Shown one piece after another: positions 50,884-59,890 of a stretch of DNA of 64,000 bases (the first letter of the stretch is position 1; each line of letters opens with the position of its first letter). Location: the NCBI RefSeq assembly GCF_021018745.1, contig NZ_CP063845.1:3286001-3350000 (forward strand), read 5' to 3'. The position numbers were made by a program, and so were the translations under genes. The DNA is from Gloeobacter morelensis MG652769 (GTDB lineage Bacteria > Cyanobacteriota > Cyanobacteriia > Gloeobacterales > Gloeobacteraceae). The notes below the pieces were generated by a model that saw only the letters and a program-made list of their open reading frames with translations, searched no databases and was not told the origin of the DNA.

Positions 50884-53418
50884 CTACCCGATAATCAGCA
50901 CCCACAGTCCACACGCCAGGGTCAGAAGCCCGAGATGCTGCGGCAAAAGTGATCGCACCGGTAGGCGCGCGATTTTTTGGGTAAGCCAGACGCTCAGCGG
51001 CACCGACGCGATCAACAAAGCCCCCTGCAAGAAAGTGATCACCGCCGGATGGGCGACCAGCACCGGCAGGTCCGTTCCGGCAAGTCCGAACGTGGCCAGG
51101 GTGACCGGGACAATTCTGCCGGCTTCCCCGAGGCCCAGGTTTAAGTAATGGGCGAGGGTGCCCCCCAGCACCAGGGGCAAATAGCCATAGGCCAATTCGA
51201 CGAACGGCCGGGAGTTCTGCCCGCGTGCCACCAGGCGAAACAGGCCGTGGGCTGCGAGCGGCACTAGGGCTGGGACGGCCAGGGCAATCAGTGCCAGCGC
51301 CAGATGCGCTCCAAACGCCTCGATCCCCCATGGCCAGCCGAGTCGGCTCTGCACCTCGGGTAAGCGGTGCAGAAAAACGCCGCCCAACAGCAACAGCAAC
51401 AGCGCCACCTCGTAGCTGCGCGGGACGTGGGTCGTCCACAGTTCGATGCCGGGTGGGCGGAGATTGAGTTCGACCGAGCGGTGCGGGCAGGCTTTGAGGC
51501 AGGTCATACAGAGCACGCAGTCGCGGTTGTCCTCGAGCTGGGCGGGGTGGGAGTAGAGTGGACAACCGCCGGTCGCCTGGCCTTCGTCCTTGGCGGGACC
51601 GCCTTTGTAGCACTGGTAGGTGGTGCAGGTGGCCGAGCAGATGCCTTGCTGGGCACGCAGTTCGGTGACGGCGAGTTTGGCGAATAGACCGTTCATACCG
51701 CCAATCGGACAGAGATACCGGCACCAGAAGCGCCGCTCGAAGATCAGCGAACAGACCACCGCTCCGCCAGTAATCAGCAGCAGCAGCCAGGCGGAGAGAT
51801 AAGCGGTGTTTTGCAAGTCCCACAGTTCTTCCCACAGAAAAATCAGGACGAACAGGGCAAAGAGAAACCAGCCGCCCCAGCGCTCGGCCTGCTCACGGGG
51901 CCAGCGCCCGAGGGCGCGCGGGAAGATAATCAGCGAAACTTTTTGGACGATTTCTCCCCAGATCATGAAGGGGCAGACCGCGCACCAGAGGCGGCCCACG
52001 AAGGGGAAACCGACCAGTACCAGCGGCCACCACCAGGCCCAGAACATATTGAGCGCAAAGTTCTCCTCGCGCTGTTGCGGCCCGACAAAGAGCACGGCGA
52101 CGATGAAGACAAAAAAACCGGCCGTAAACCCGAAGTTGATCCGGTCGGGCCACCAGGGACTGCGCAAAAAGTTCCTCAGCCACGGAGATCCATTCAGCAA
52201 GTTGGCGCGAAAGCGTTTTTTGCGCCCCTGGGCAGGCCAGAAGACTTCTTCGCCCAGTTCGCGCGCCCCGGCCGCCTGGGCGACGGCGCGGCTGACCAGG
52301 GTGGCCAGTTCTGCAAGGTTGCCTGGAAAGTCGTAGCTCTGCAAACGCCTGAGCGCCTCGGGGCTCACGCGCGGTTTGAAGGGCAACCCCTCGGATCGGA
52401 CCAGCAAATTGAGGTAGTAATCGACCTGCACGGCGATGTCGCCCTTGCGCACCCGCAGCGGCGGCACCTTGATGACGTGGCCCATCAGTCGCTCCAGGCC
52501 CGAGAACGCTTTTTCAGAAACCAGCACAACGCGGGCGCGCAGGGACCGGGCCGCCGGCAAGGTCGCTTCTGTGCGGGCAACCGGTTGGTAAGTGCCGGTG
52601 GCAAGCATCCGCTCCAGCGCGGCAAACAGCTCCGCGCTCAGATCCTGGATGTTGTTGAGCACCAGCGTGCCCTCCCCCAACCATTCGATGAGGCCGGGCC
52701 GCCCGCCCGCGCGGCCGAACAGATCGGCGCCCCCCGGCTGGACGGTAGCGCAGTTGACCTGGATGACGGGTTCGCGGCGGGCGGGGGAGCCGAAGTGGAT
52801 GAGGGCCGCCGCGTTGTCCTTTTCGAGGCCCGGTTCGCCGAAGATGAGCACGGGCTTGCGATCGGCCGCGGCCGCCCGGATTTGCCGACGCAGGGTGGCG
52901 GCGTAGCGGCTTTTGCCCACGATGCCCCGGCGGGCGCGGGTAATCAAATAGGGCCTGAGGGCGGCAGCGCGCTCCTGCTCGTAATTGAGTTGGGCGGCCA
53001 GTTGCGCCACTTCCGCCGCCAGCACCCCCGGCAGAGCGCGGGCGATCTCAGGATGACGGGCGGCAAGGTCGCGAAAGCGCGCCGCCGGAACGGTCCAAAG
53101 CCGGCAGTCGGTAAGGGTGATGAGCGTCCGTTGCCCGGGCTGCTCCATCAGCAGTTCGACCAAATGCACCACCGATCCTGGAAGCAAACTGGTCGCGGCG
53201 GCCGGGCCGCCGGGACTGGTGCGGTAACTTTCGAGGCGACCTGCTTTGAGAATAATCAGTTCTTCAGCAGGACTGTCTTCGAGTACCAGCCGCCGGTTGG
53301 CCTGGACTGGGCGCTCTACCAGAGCGCCCGCCAAATCGGCAAGGGCCGTCTCACCCAGCGCTGCGAAGAGGGTATTTTCACGAAGCCAGGGGATGGCCTC
53401 GGCGGCGGTCGGCTGCAT
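50884..53418 (-). CDS. Fusion of cNMP-type sensor, degenerate NtrC-type AAA+ and membrane ferredoxin
   Basis: An 844-residue protein in three parts. Residues 1-130 form a cyclic-nucleotide-binding-like domain (LFAALGETALADLAGAL, DSPAEELIILKAGRLE). Residues about 165-400 resemble a sigma-54 activator AAA+ domain (VIQVNCATV, YDFPGNLAEL), but Walker A is the aberrant GEPGLEKDN, Walker B is LVLNNIQD with both acidic residues lost, and the GAFTGA loop is absent. The C-terminal half is polytopic, like NapH/NosR membrane ferredoxins: CAVCPFMIWGE, CRYLCPIGG and a ferredoxin motif CVLCMTCLKACP. It may move electrons under control of the sensor part. Cyanobacteria lack sigma-54, so transcription activation is unlikely. 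Confidence 0.82.
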   Translation of the reverse strand: MQPTAAEAIPWLRENTLFAALGETALADLAGALVERPVQANRRLVLEDSPAEELIILKAGRLESYRTSPGGPAAATSLLPGSVVHLVELLMEQPGQRTLITLTDCRLWTVPAARFRDLAARHPEIARALPGVLAAEVAQLAAQLNYEQERAAALRPYLITRARRGIVGKSRYAATLRRQIRAAAADRKPVLIFGEPGLEKDNAAALIHFGSPARREPVIQVNCATVQPGGADLFGRAGGRPGLIEWLGEGTLVLNNIQDLSAELFAALERMLATGTYQPVARTEATLPAARSLRARVVLVSEKAFSGLERLMGHVIKVPPLRVRKGDIAVQVDYYLNLLVRSEGLPFKPRVSPEALRRLQSYDFPGNLAELATLVSRAVAQAAGARELGEEVFWPAQGRKKRFRANLLNGSPWLRNFLRSPWWPDRINFGFTAGFFVFIVAVLFVGPQQREENFALNMFWAWWWPLVLVGFPFVGRLWCAVCPFMIWGEIVQKVSLIIFPRALGRWPREQAERWGGWFLFALFVLIFLWEELWDLQNTAYLSAWLLLLITGGAVVCSLIFERRFWCRYLCPIGGMNGLFAKLAVTELRAQQGICSATCTTYQCYKGGPAKDEGQATGGCPLYSHPAQLEDNRDCVLCMTCLKACPHRSVELNLRPPGIELWTTHVPRSYEVALLLLLLGGVFLHRLPEVQSRLGWPWGIEAFGAHLALALIALAVPALVPLAAHGLFRLVARGQNSRPFVELAYGYLPLVLGGTLAHYLNLGLGEAGRIVPVTLATFGLAGTDLPVLVAHPAVITFLQGALLIASVPLSVWLTQKIARLPVRSLLPQHLGLLTLACGLWVLIIG

Positions 53419-53589
53419 ACAGTAGAAGCGTTCGCGCGTATTAATTATGGTGCACCGGATCTGTCGGCGCCATCACACCCCCATACCGGCCGAGCGGTGA
53501 TAATGTGCGGATGGTTGCGACGATCACTTTTCAGGAAACCTGAAGTGCCCTCGGATCGTCCAGCTGCGTAGATTCAAAAGTGGGTACCC

Positions 53590-55167
53590 ATGCAAGGTTA
53601 TACGCTGCCCCCGGAATTAAAACTGCCCGTCGCCGACAGCCCCGGCATCGGCGTCGTCCTTTTGCCCGAGTCGCTCGACTGGAACTTGATCCGCTCGCTG
53701 AGCGGCAAACTTGCAGAAGAACTGCGCTCCCTCGTGCCGCTCGCCTTTTATAATAAACAGCTGTATCTGGGTAGCTTCAGCGCCCTCACCGAGGCCGATC
53801 TGCGCCGCCTGCGCGAGAAGCTCCCCTGCGACATTCGCGCACTGACCCTCGCCTCCTCCGAGGTCCGCCGCTGGTGGCAAATCGGGCGCGAGCGGCTGCC
53901 GGAATATTTTCAGAGCGCCGGAGGCGGCGGTCTTGAGCCCCTCGCAGCGTCGGAGCCCTCGGTGGCCATCACCATCGGCTCCGACGGCACCCCCGAGGGC
54001 AAGCGCATCAGCGCCCAGCTGCAAAGGCTCCTCAACGAAGCACTCAAAAGCCGCGCCAGCGACATCCACCTCGAATCGCAGGAAGACGGCCTCAGGGTGC
54101 GCTTTCGCATCGACGGCCTCCTGCGCGAGATGGGCACTTTTCCGGTTGCCGAGAGCAAAGCACTCATCTCGCGGGTCAAGGTGCTTGCCGAACTCGACAT
54201 CGCCAACCACAGAAGTCCCCAGGACGGCCGGGTCACCCAAGAAATCAACGGCCAGCTGGTCGATTTGCGCGTGAGCACCCTGCCCTGCCTGCACGGCGAA
54301 AAGGCCGTTCTGCGGCTGCTGCCCAAGAACAACACCTTCACGCTGCTGGAAGAGCTGGGTTTCGACGCGGCGGATCTGGCCACCTACCGCGGTTGGCTCA
54401 GTCGCGCCCAGGGGTTGATTTTGATCACCGGTCCCACCGGTTCGGGCAAGACCAGCACGCTCTACACCAGCCTGCGCGGCATCCTCAAGCCCGAGTGCAA
54501 CATTGTCACTATCGAAGATCCGATCGAATACCAGCTGGCCGGCATCAACCAGGTGCAGGTGCACCCGAAGGCGGGACTCACCTTCGCCAGCGGCCTGCGC
54601 TCGATTCTCCGGCAGGATCCCGACATCATCATGGTGGGTGAAATCCGCGACCTGGAGACCGCCCAGACGGTATTCCAGGCGGCGATGACCGGCCACCTGG
54701 TGCTGTGCACGCTGCACACCAACGACGCGCCCAGTGCTGTGAGCCGCTTGCTCGACATGCAGGTGGAACCGTATTTGATCGCCGGGGCACTGGTGGGGGT
54801 GGTCGCCCAGCGGCTGGTGCGCCGGGTGTGCCGCCACTGCGGCGAACCGTACTGCCCCGACAGCGTCGATCTGCAGCGGCTCAAACTGGACGCCCATCCC
54901 GAGTACGCCAATGTTCCGCTCGAATGGAAGCGCGCCCGCGGCTGCCAGCACTGCTTCGGGTCGGGCTACTTCGGCCGCGAGGGCATCTTCGAGGTGATGG
55001 AAGTCGACAACCACCTGCAGGGGCTCATCCACGCCCGCGCCTCCAACGCCGAAATCACCACCTACCTGCGCGCGCGCAACATCCGCTCGCTGCCCGAGGC
55101 CGGCATCGCCAAGGTCATGGAGGGCAGCACCACCATTGAGGAACTTCTGCGGGTTGTGTCAGTCTAG
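53590..55167 (+). CDS. gspE: Type II secretion/type IV pilus-type ATPase (GspE)
   Basis: A 525-residue secretion ATPase. Walker A is GPTGSGKTS (about residue 283), the Asp box and Walker B lie in DPDIIMVGEIRDLETA, and the His box is in TGHLVLCTLHTNDA. A zinc-binding tetracysteine (VCRHCGEPYC, then GCQHCFGSG) lies at about 415-460, as in GspE/PilB. SRASDIHLES is the N2 motif. It powers pilus or pseudopilus assembly. The start ATG 53590 has a weak ribosome-binding site. It opens a plus-strand operon with the secretin 21 bp downstream; no GspF or PilC gene is nearby. Confidence 0.93.
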   Translation: MQGYTLPPELKLPVADSPGIGVVLLPESLDWNLIRSLSGKLAEELRSLVPLAFYNKQLYLGSFSALTEADLRRLREKLPCDIRALTLASSEVRRWWQIGRERLPEYFQSAGGGGLEPLAASEPSVAITIGSDGTPEGKRISAQLQRLLNEALKSRASDIHLESQEDGLRVRFRIDGLLREMGTFPVAESKALISRVKVLAELDIANHRSPQDGRVTQEINGQLVDLRVSTLPCLHGEKAVLRLLPKNNTFTLLEELGFDAADLATYRGWLSRAQGLILITGPTGSGKTSTLYTSLRGILKPECNIVTIEDPIEYQLAGINQVQVHPKAGLTFASGLRSILRQDPDIIMVGEIRDLETAQTVFQAAMTGHLVLCTLHTNDAPSAVSRLLDMQVEPYLIAGALVGVVAQRLVRRVCRHCGEPYCPDSVDLQRLKLDAHPEYANVPLEWKRARGCQHCFGSGYFGREGIFEVMEVDNHLQGLIHARASNAEITTYLRARNIRSLPEAGIAKVMEGSTTIEELLRVVSV

Positions 55168-55188
55168 ACGGGCGTCCATCGGAGAAAA

Positions 55189-57084
55189 ATGCACGTGAAA
55201 CCCTGGCTCAGCTGGCCCGCCGGACTCCTGCTCGCCGGTTATCTGGGGACTGCGGCCTGGGCCGCCCCCCTGGTGGGCATCGACGTGGAAGGCAACACCC
55301 TGCGCATTCGGACCACGGGAACGGTCGCCTTTCAAATCGAGCGCAACACCCCCAACGAGGTGGTGCTGTTTTTGCCTGGCACCGAACCGGGTACCGCGGC
55401 CGCCACCCAGGAAACGGCCGCCGGGACGGTGAGCGTGCAGGCGGTGGCCGGGGGTCTGCGCCTTTCCTTTAAGCCCCGCGCCCTGGGCAGTACCTACCAG
55501 GTCGTCGCGGGTCCAGCGGTGGCGGACAGCCAGACGATCGAAATTCGCGGCTCGGGGGGACTGGCAACGGTGCCGCCCCCGCCGCCCACAGCCCAGACGC
55601 CGCCAGTTTCACCTGAAGAGCGGGTGAGCCTGAAGGTGCGCGACGGTGATGTCAAAGACACGCTCGCGCTGCTCGGGCGGGTGGCCAGGGCCAACGTCGT
55701 CACCGAAAGCTCGGTCAGCGGCCGGGTCTCGCTCAACCTTGAGCAGGTCACCTTCAACGACGCCCTCACCGCCGTCGCCCAGGTGGCGGGCCTCACAATC
55801 AACAAATCCGAAGGCAATGTCTATGTGGTGAGCCAAACCAAAAGCGGCCTGTCCCAGCTGCCCGTGCCCACTACCCCCGGCGGCGCCGACCCGAGCAAGC
55901 GACCGGTCAGCTTCAGCGTCAAAAGCGCCGAACTGGGCACCGTGGTCGAAAATATCTCCAACCAGGCGGGGGCGCAGCTCATCATCAAAGGCCAACTCTC
56001 CGACCGGGTGACCGGCCGGGTCTCGGGTCTCCCCTTCGAGGAAGCCCTCGGCCAACTGCTCAACGGCACCCGCTACGGCTTTGTGCGCGAGGGCCGGACC
56101 TATCTCATCGGCGATGCCACCCCCGGTACGCCCACCAGCCGGGCCATCGAGCGCACGGAGGCGATCGCCCTCTCGTTCACCCAGGCGAAGAACGTACCCA
56201 AGCTCATCCCGGCGAGCCTCACCCAATTTGTCAAAATCGACGAGCCGCGCAACGCCGTGGTGGTGAGCGGCACCGACGTGCTGCGCACCCGGGTGCGCAA
56301 CTTGCTGCAGCAGATCGACAAACCCCTGCGCCAGGTGGTCTTCGAAGTGAAGATTGTCGAACTGAGCGATATCGGCTCGCGCGAACTGAACGCCCTGCGC
56401 ACCATCCAGTCCGGCAGCGCCGTCTCGCCCGGCAACACCGCTCCTTTGAGCCTGGGTGGTTTATTATCGCCACCCACCTCGTTTGCCACCTTCAACGACA
56501 TTGCCCGCGCCATCGTCGTGATCAACGGGCTGATCACCGAGAACAAAGCGCGGGTGGTCACCGACACCAAGCTCAACACGATCACCGGTCAAAAAGCGTC
56601 GATCGATGTGCAGACCGACATCAACTTGATTCTCAATCAGCTGACCAACGTCAGCGGGGCGACGGTCAACAACACCACCCTCAGCACCATCCGCGCCGGC
56701 ACCGTGGTCGAGTTGACCCCCACCGTCCAGGCCGACGGCAACGTGCTGGCCGAGTTGAGTGTCGAGTCCTCTGTGCCTCAGGGCACCACCACGGTGACCT
56801 CGGCCGGCACGACCGTTCCCCCGAACATCGCCCGGCGCAAGGTCAAAAATATCATCCTGGTCAAAGACGGCCAGACCCTCGAAATCGGCGGGCTCATCCA
56901 GACCACCAATCGCGAGAACATCACCCGTGTGCCGTTTTTTGGCTATATCCCGCTTATCGGTCAGCTGTTCAGCAACACCAATGTGAGCCTAGAACAGAGC
57001 GAACTGGTGGTCTTCATCACCCCGCGCGTGCGCGACGTGCAGCCTTTGCCCGACACCAAACTGCCTCTGGAGCCGCCGCGGTGA
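55189..57084 (+). CDS. Secretin with AMIN-like and N-domains
   Basis: A 631-residue outer-membrane channel. A signal peptide (about 1-25) precedes an AMIN-like beta domain (VGIDVEGNTLRIRTTG), then a Pro-rich linker, STN/N1 repeats (VKDTLALLGRVARANVV, AELGTVVENISNQAG), and the secretin core with VFEVKIVELSD and ending in FGYIPLIGQLFSN, then ELVVFITPRV. AGAAAAA with GGAG precedes ATG by six bases. It forms the outer-membrane pore for a secretion or pilus system. Stop overlaps the next gene by four bases. Confidence 0.92.
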   Translation: MHVKPWLSWPAGLLLAGYLGTAAWAAPLVGIDVEGNTLRIRTTGTVAFQIERNTPNEVVLFLPGTEPGTAAATQETAAGTVSVQAVAGGLRLSFKPRALGSTYQVVAGPAVADSQTIEIRGSGGLATVPPPPPTAQTPPVSPEERVSLKVRDGDVKDTLALLGRVARANVVTESSVSGRVSLNLEQVTFNDALTAVAQVAGLTINKSEGNVYVVSQTKSGLSQLPVPTTPGGADPSKRPVSFSVKSAELGTVVENISNQAGAQLIIKGQLSDRVTGRVSGLPFEEALGQLLNGTRYGFVREGRTYLIGDATPGTPTSRAIERTEAIALSFTQAKNVPKLIPASLTQFVKIDEPRNAVVVSGTDVLRTRVRNLLQQIDKPLRQVVFEVKIVELSDIGSRELNALRTIQSGSAVSPGNTAPLSLGGLLSPPTSFATFNDIARAIVVINGLITENKARVVTDTKLNTITGQKASIDVQTDINLILNQLTNVSGATVNNTTLSTIRAGTVVELTPTVQADGNVLAELSVESSVPQGTTTVTSAGTTVPPNIARRKVKNIILVKDGQTLEIGGLIQTTNRENITRVPFFGYIPLIGQLFSNTNVSLEQSELVVFITPRVRDVQPLPDTKLPLEPPR

Positions 57085-59369
57085 AACGCATCCGTAGTCG
57101 CCGGGGCTTCACCCTGGTGCTGGTGCTGCTTTTAGGAGCGATTTTGCTGGTGGTGGGGACGACCGTCTTCTCGGTCTCAGTCAACAACTCCCGCGCCACC
57201 ACCGGCGAGCGATCGCGCACCGAAGCGTATTTGTCGGCAGAATCGGCCCTCACCCATGTCCGCAGCCGCATGGGCCGCCAGTTGCTCGCGATGAACGACC
57301 GGGGCGAGGCGGTCTTTGCCGAGGATACCGGCCCGTTTGGTCTTTACCGCCGCGAGGGCAAATTTTATCTGGGGTACGCCAAGCTTTCCTTCGACGGCAC
57401 TGTGCTCGGCATGCACGATCTGATGAGCCCCGAGCCCCTGCCCGATACCTTCGAAGCTACGGCCCTCAAAGAAGGCACCCCGAATCAGCGCTGGTGGGTG
57501 CATCAGCTGGGGGCGGTGCGCTGGATCCCGCTGTCGGTGGCCGAGGCGGTCGAGGGCGGCGGCCTGTTGCCGGTGGCGGCCCGCCAGGTGGAGGTCGTGG
57601 GCGAGAGCGGCGGCGACGGCAGTGACGGACGTCAGGCGGTGGCCCAGACGTTGCGCCTGGCGGTGGATTTGAACGCCCAAGCGGTCACCCGCCGCCCGGA
57701 AGTTGCCCTGGGAGTAGTCTCCGTCGCCAAGGTCAACCCGGAACCACTGCCGCCTTTTAGCCTGAAAGTCGCCCAGGAGCAACCGAGCCGCATCCGCATC
57801 GAAGGGCCGGTGCTCGTCGATACGCCCAAAGTCGAAGGGGACTGGGCGCGATTGGAGGGTCAGGCCAAATTCACTGTCACCGCACCGCGCAACCCCGACA
57901 CCGGCTCCTCCTACGGCGAGAGCACCGACGGTACCCCCGCCCGGCCCCTCAACCCGGACTTGTTCAAGTTTGCCAACGACAAAGAAAAGACGATCCTCAG
58001 CCAGGGGGGCGACCGCCGCTTCGCCCGGCCGGGCAAAATTGACCTGGAGGCCGACTTCGAGAGCTTCGAGGAGTCCGAAAGCCCCGGCACCCTGCAACTC
58101 ACCGTGCCGCTGGCAGAATTGATCGGCCAGGCGGGCACCACCTTCCGCAAAGATTTCAACGACGCCAACAACATCCTCAACCCGCGCGGCGAGACGATCT
58201 ACGACGCCAAAAAAGCGGAGTTTGACTTTAATAAAGCCCGGCGCGGCATATTTTATCTGCCCGACCGCACGCTGTTGTTGCGCGGCCAGCCGTTCAAAGT
58301 CTTCACCTACAAGGGCCGGGGCACCCTGGTGGTCACCAGTAGCAGCAGTTGTTTGTCGCTGGAAAATGCCAGCCTGGTGCCGCTGGGGGCGGGGGACAGC
58401 CTGACGATCGTCTGTGCCCTCAAGCCGCCGGATCCGAAGGCCCCGGCGGCCGCCGGGGCGGCAGGAACAGGCGCTTCCACCCCCGGCGGTTCGACAACCT
58501 CCTCCACTCCAGCCGGATCCACCCTGCCCGGTGCCCCGGTGCCCCCGGGCGGCGCCTCCGGCCCCGGCGGCTCTACCACCACCGGTCGTCCCGGCCAGCC
58601 GAACGCCACCCCGGCGGGACCGCCCCCCAAGCCGCCCGCCATCAAGATGTCCTTCTCCAGCGGCATCCCGGTGACGGTACTGGCCAACGCCCGCGGTATT
58701 CCCCTGACCGTCGAGCGCAAGGATCTCGAACGCGACATCGGTGCCCCGCCCAACCTGCCCACCACCCTCCGGCGGCTGATTAGCGGCGTCACCGTGGACG
58801 GCATCAGCATCCCGAGCGGTGCTCGGGCGGTCACCCTCGACCGGCGCAACTACATCCTGGCCCGCCTTTCGGAGCGGGACGCGCCTGAGGTGCTCGTCTC
58901 CATCGGCGTCAACAGCCGCCGCCAGCAAGGCTCGCTCCAGCGCGAGAGCGTGCGCGGCGAAGCGCAGGTGGTGCCCCTGATGCGGTTGCAGGCCCAGGTC
59001 TTCAGCAATGGTCCCTTCTTGAGCGAAGGGAGCGCGCGGTTGGTGGGCTCGCTGATTGCCCCGGCCATTGCCATCGGTCCGCCCCGCTACGCCCCCAATA
59101 CCCAAAATCTGCTCTACGGGGATAATAGTTACGGCCTGCGGGTCCAGTTCGACGCCGTCTACCGACGCACCCCCCCGACCGTCGGCGCCCAACTGATGAC
59201 CTTCCGGCCCCGGCAGCGCCCCGAACCGTTCGCACCGGTGCCGGTGGCCCGCGTCGACGGTGCCCTCTGGCAGCGCTTCAACTTCGACCAGTGGCGCACC
59301 CCCCCCGCCTCCACACCGGCCGAGACCACTGAGACTACCGAGACCACCAGCTCAACGGGTACGCTTTGA
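57081..59369 (+). CDS. Giant GspK/PilX-like minor pseudopilin
   Basis: A 762-residue protein with a prepilin-type N-terminus: RRGFTLVLVLLLGAILLVV, cleavage expected after Gly9. The mature +5 residue is Leu, not Glu, as in GspK, the tip pseudopilin. The family is usually 300-450 residues, so this one is unusually large. A Gly/Pro/Thr-rich linker (about 455-525) separates the first half from a beta-rich second half. It starts at GTG 57081 inside the secretin stop (GTGA) and overlaps the next gene by four bases (TTGA). It likely caps the pseudopilus. Confidence 0.75.
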   Translation: MKRIRSRRGFTLVLVLLLGAILLVVGTTVFSVSVNNSRATTGERSRTEAYLSAESALTHVRSRMGRQLLAMNDRGEAVFAEDTGPFGLYRREGKFYLGYAKLSFDGTVLGMHDLMSPEPLPDTFEATALKEGTPNQRWWVHQLGAVRWIPLSVAEAVEGGGLLPVAARQVEVVGESGGDGSDGRQAVAQTLRLAVDLNAQAVTRRPEVALGVVSVAKVNPEPLPPFSLKVAQEQPSRIRIEGPVLVDTPKVEGDWARLEGQAKFTVTAPRNPDTGSSYGESTDGTPARPLNPDLFKFANDKEKTILSQGGDRRFARPGKIDLEADFESFEESESPGTLQLTVPLAELIGQAGTTFRKDFNDANNILNPRGETIYDAKKAEFDFNKARRGIFYLPDRTLLLRGQPFKVFTYKGRGTLVVTSSSSCLSLENASLVPLGAGDSLTIVCALKPPDPKAPAAAGAAGTGASTPGGSTTSSTPAGSTLPGAPVPPGGASGPGGSTTTGRPGQPNATPAGPPPKPPAIKMSFSSGIPVTVLANARGIPLTVERKDLERDIGAPPNLPTTLRRLISGVTVDGISIPSGARAVTLDRRNYILARLSERDAPEVLVSIGVNSRRQQGSLQRESVRGEAQVVPLMRLQAQVFSNGPFLSEGSARLVGSLIAPAIAIGPPRYAPNTQNLLYGDNSYGLRVQFDAVYRRTPPTVGAQLMTFRPRQRPEPFAPVPVARVDGALWQRFNFDQWRTPPASTPAETTETTETTSSTGTL

Positions 59370-59890
59370 AGAAAGTTGTTCTATGGACGGCCGTCGCTCT
59401 GCTGCTGACTACCGGCAGCGCCGACGCCTACCGCATCTTGCAGGGGATTGTCCTGCCGCCTGTCGCCGACAACCCGCCGGTGCGCATCGACGGGATCTCC
59501 AGCAGTCTCCAGGACAAGGAGTATCAGGGCATCAATCTGATCTGGGATACGACCATCACCTACCGCAATACTTCCGCTAAGCCCGTCGACCGCCTGGAAG
59601 TCGAAATCTCGATGGCCGATGTCCAGGGAACGATCATGGCCCGCCTCACCTGTCCGTTTGCAGCCAACCTGCAGCCTGAGGCGGGCGACCGCTTGCGCCT
59701 GCGCGAACTGTACCTGGCCTGGCCGGGGGCGATCGTCGCCGCCCAACTCAAATTGGTCGTCTTTGCCGACGGCGAGCGCTGGCCAGCGGGCGACAAGCCT
59801 ACCGCCGAGGCGATCCCCGCCCTTTCTGCCGGACCCAAACCGACACTTGCCCAAACCCCCATCTGCCGCAATGACATCCCCCGCCGTTAA
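59366..59890 (+). CDS. Small exported protein of unknown function
   Basis: A 174-residue protein with a signal peptide (VVLWTAVALLLTTGSADA, about 1-22). The body (YRILQGIVLPPVADNPPVR, NLIWDTTITYRNTSAKPVD) looks like a beta-sandwich of an immunoglobulin or pilus-associated kind. Starts at TTG 59366 inside the pseudopilin stop. The coupling suggests a part or chaperone of the secretin system. Its 3' end overlaps the next gene by 20 bp in another frame. Confidence 0.68.
   Translation: MKKVVLWTAVALLLTTGSADAYRILQGIVLPPVADNPPVRIDGISSSLQDKEYQGINLIWDTTITYRNTSAKPVDRLEVEISMADVQGTIMARLTCPFAANLQPEAGDRLRLRELYLAWPGAIVAAQLKLVVFADGERWPAGDKPTAEAIPALSAGPKPTLAQTPICRNDIPRR

Noticed and set aside
50708-51148. 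Plus-strand open frame running into the large fusion gene
   Set aside because: It overlaps the C-terminus of the fusion on the other strand; only a short toxin relic inside it has meaning.
53617-55032. Long minus-strand open frame opposite gspE
   Set aside because: Shadow frame; GspE motifs are intact on the plus strand.
57177-59192. Long minus-strand open frame opposite the pseudopilin gene
   Set aside because: Gly/Arg/Ala-rich shadow of a GC-rich gene without any motif.
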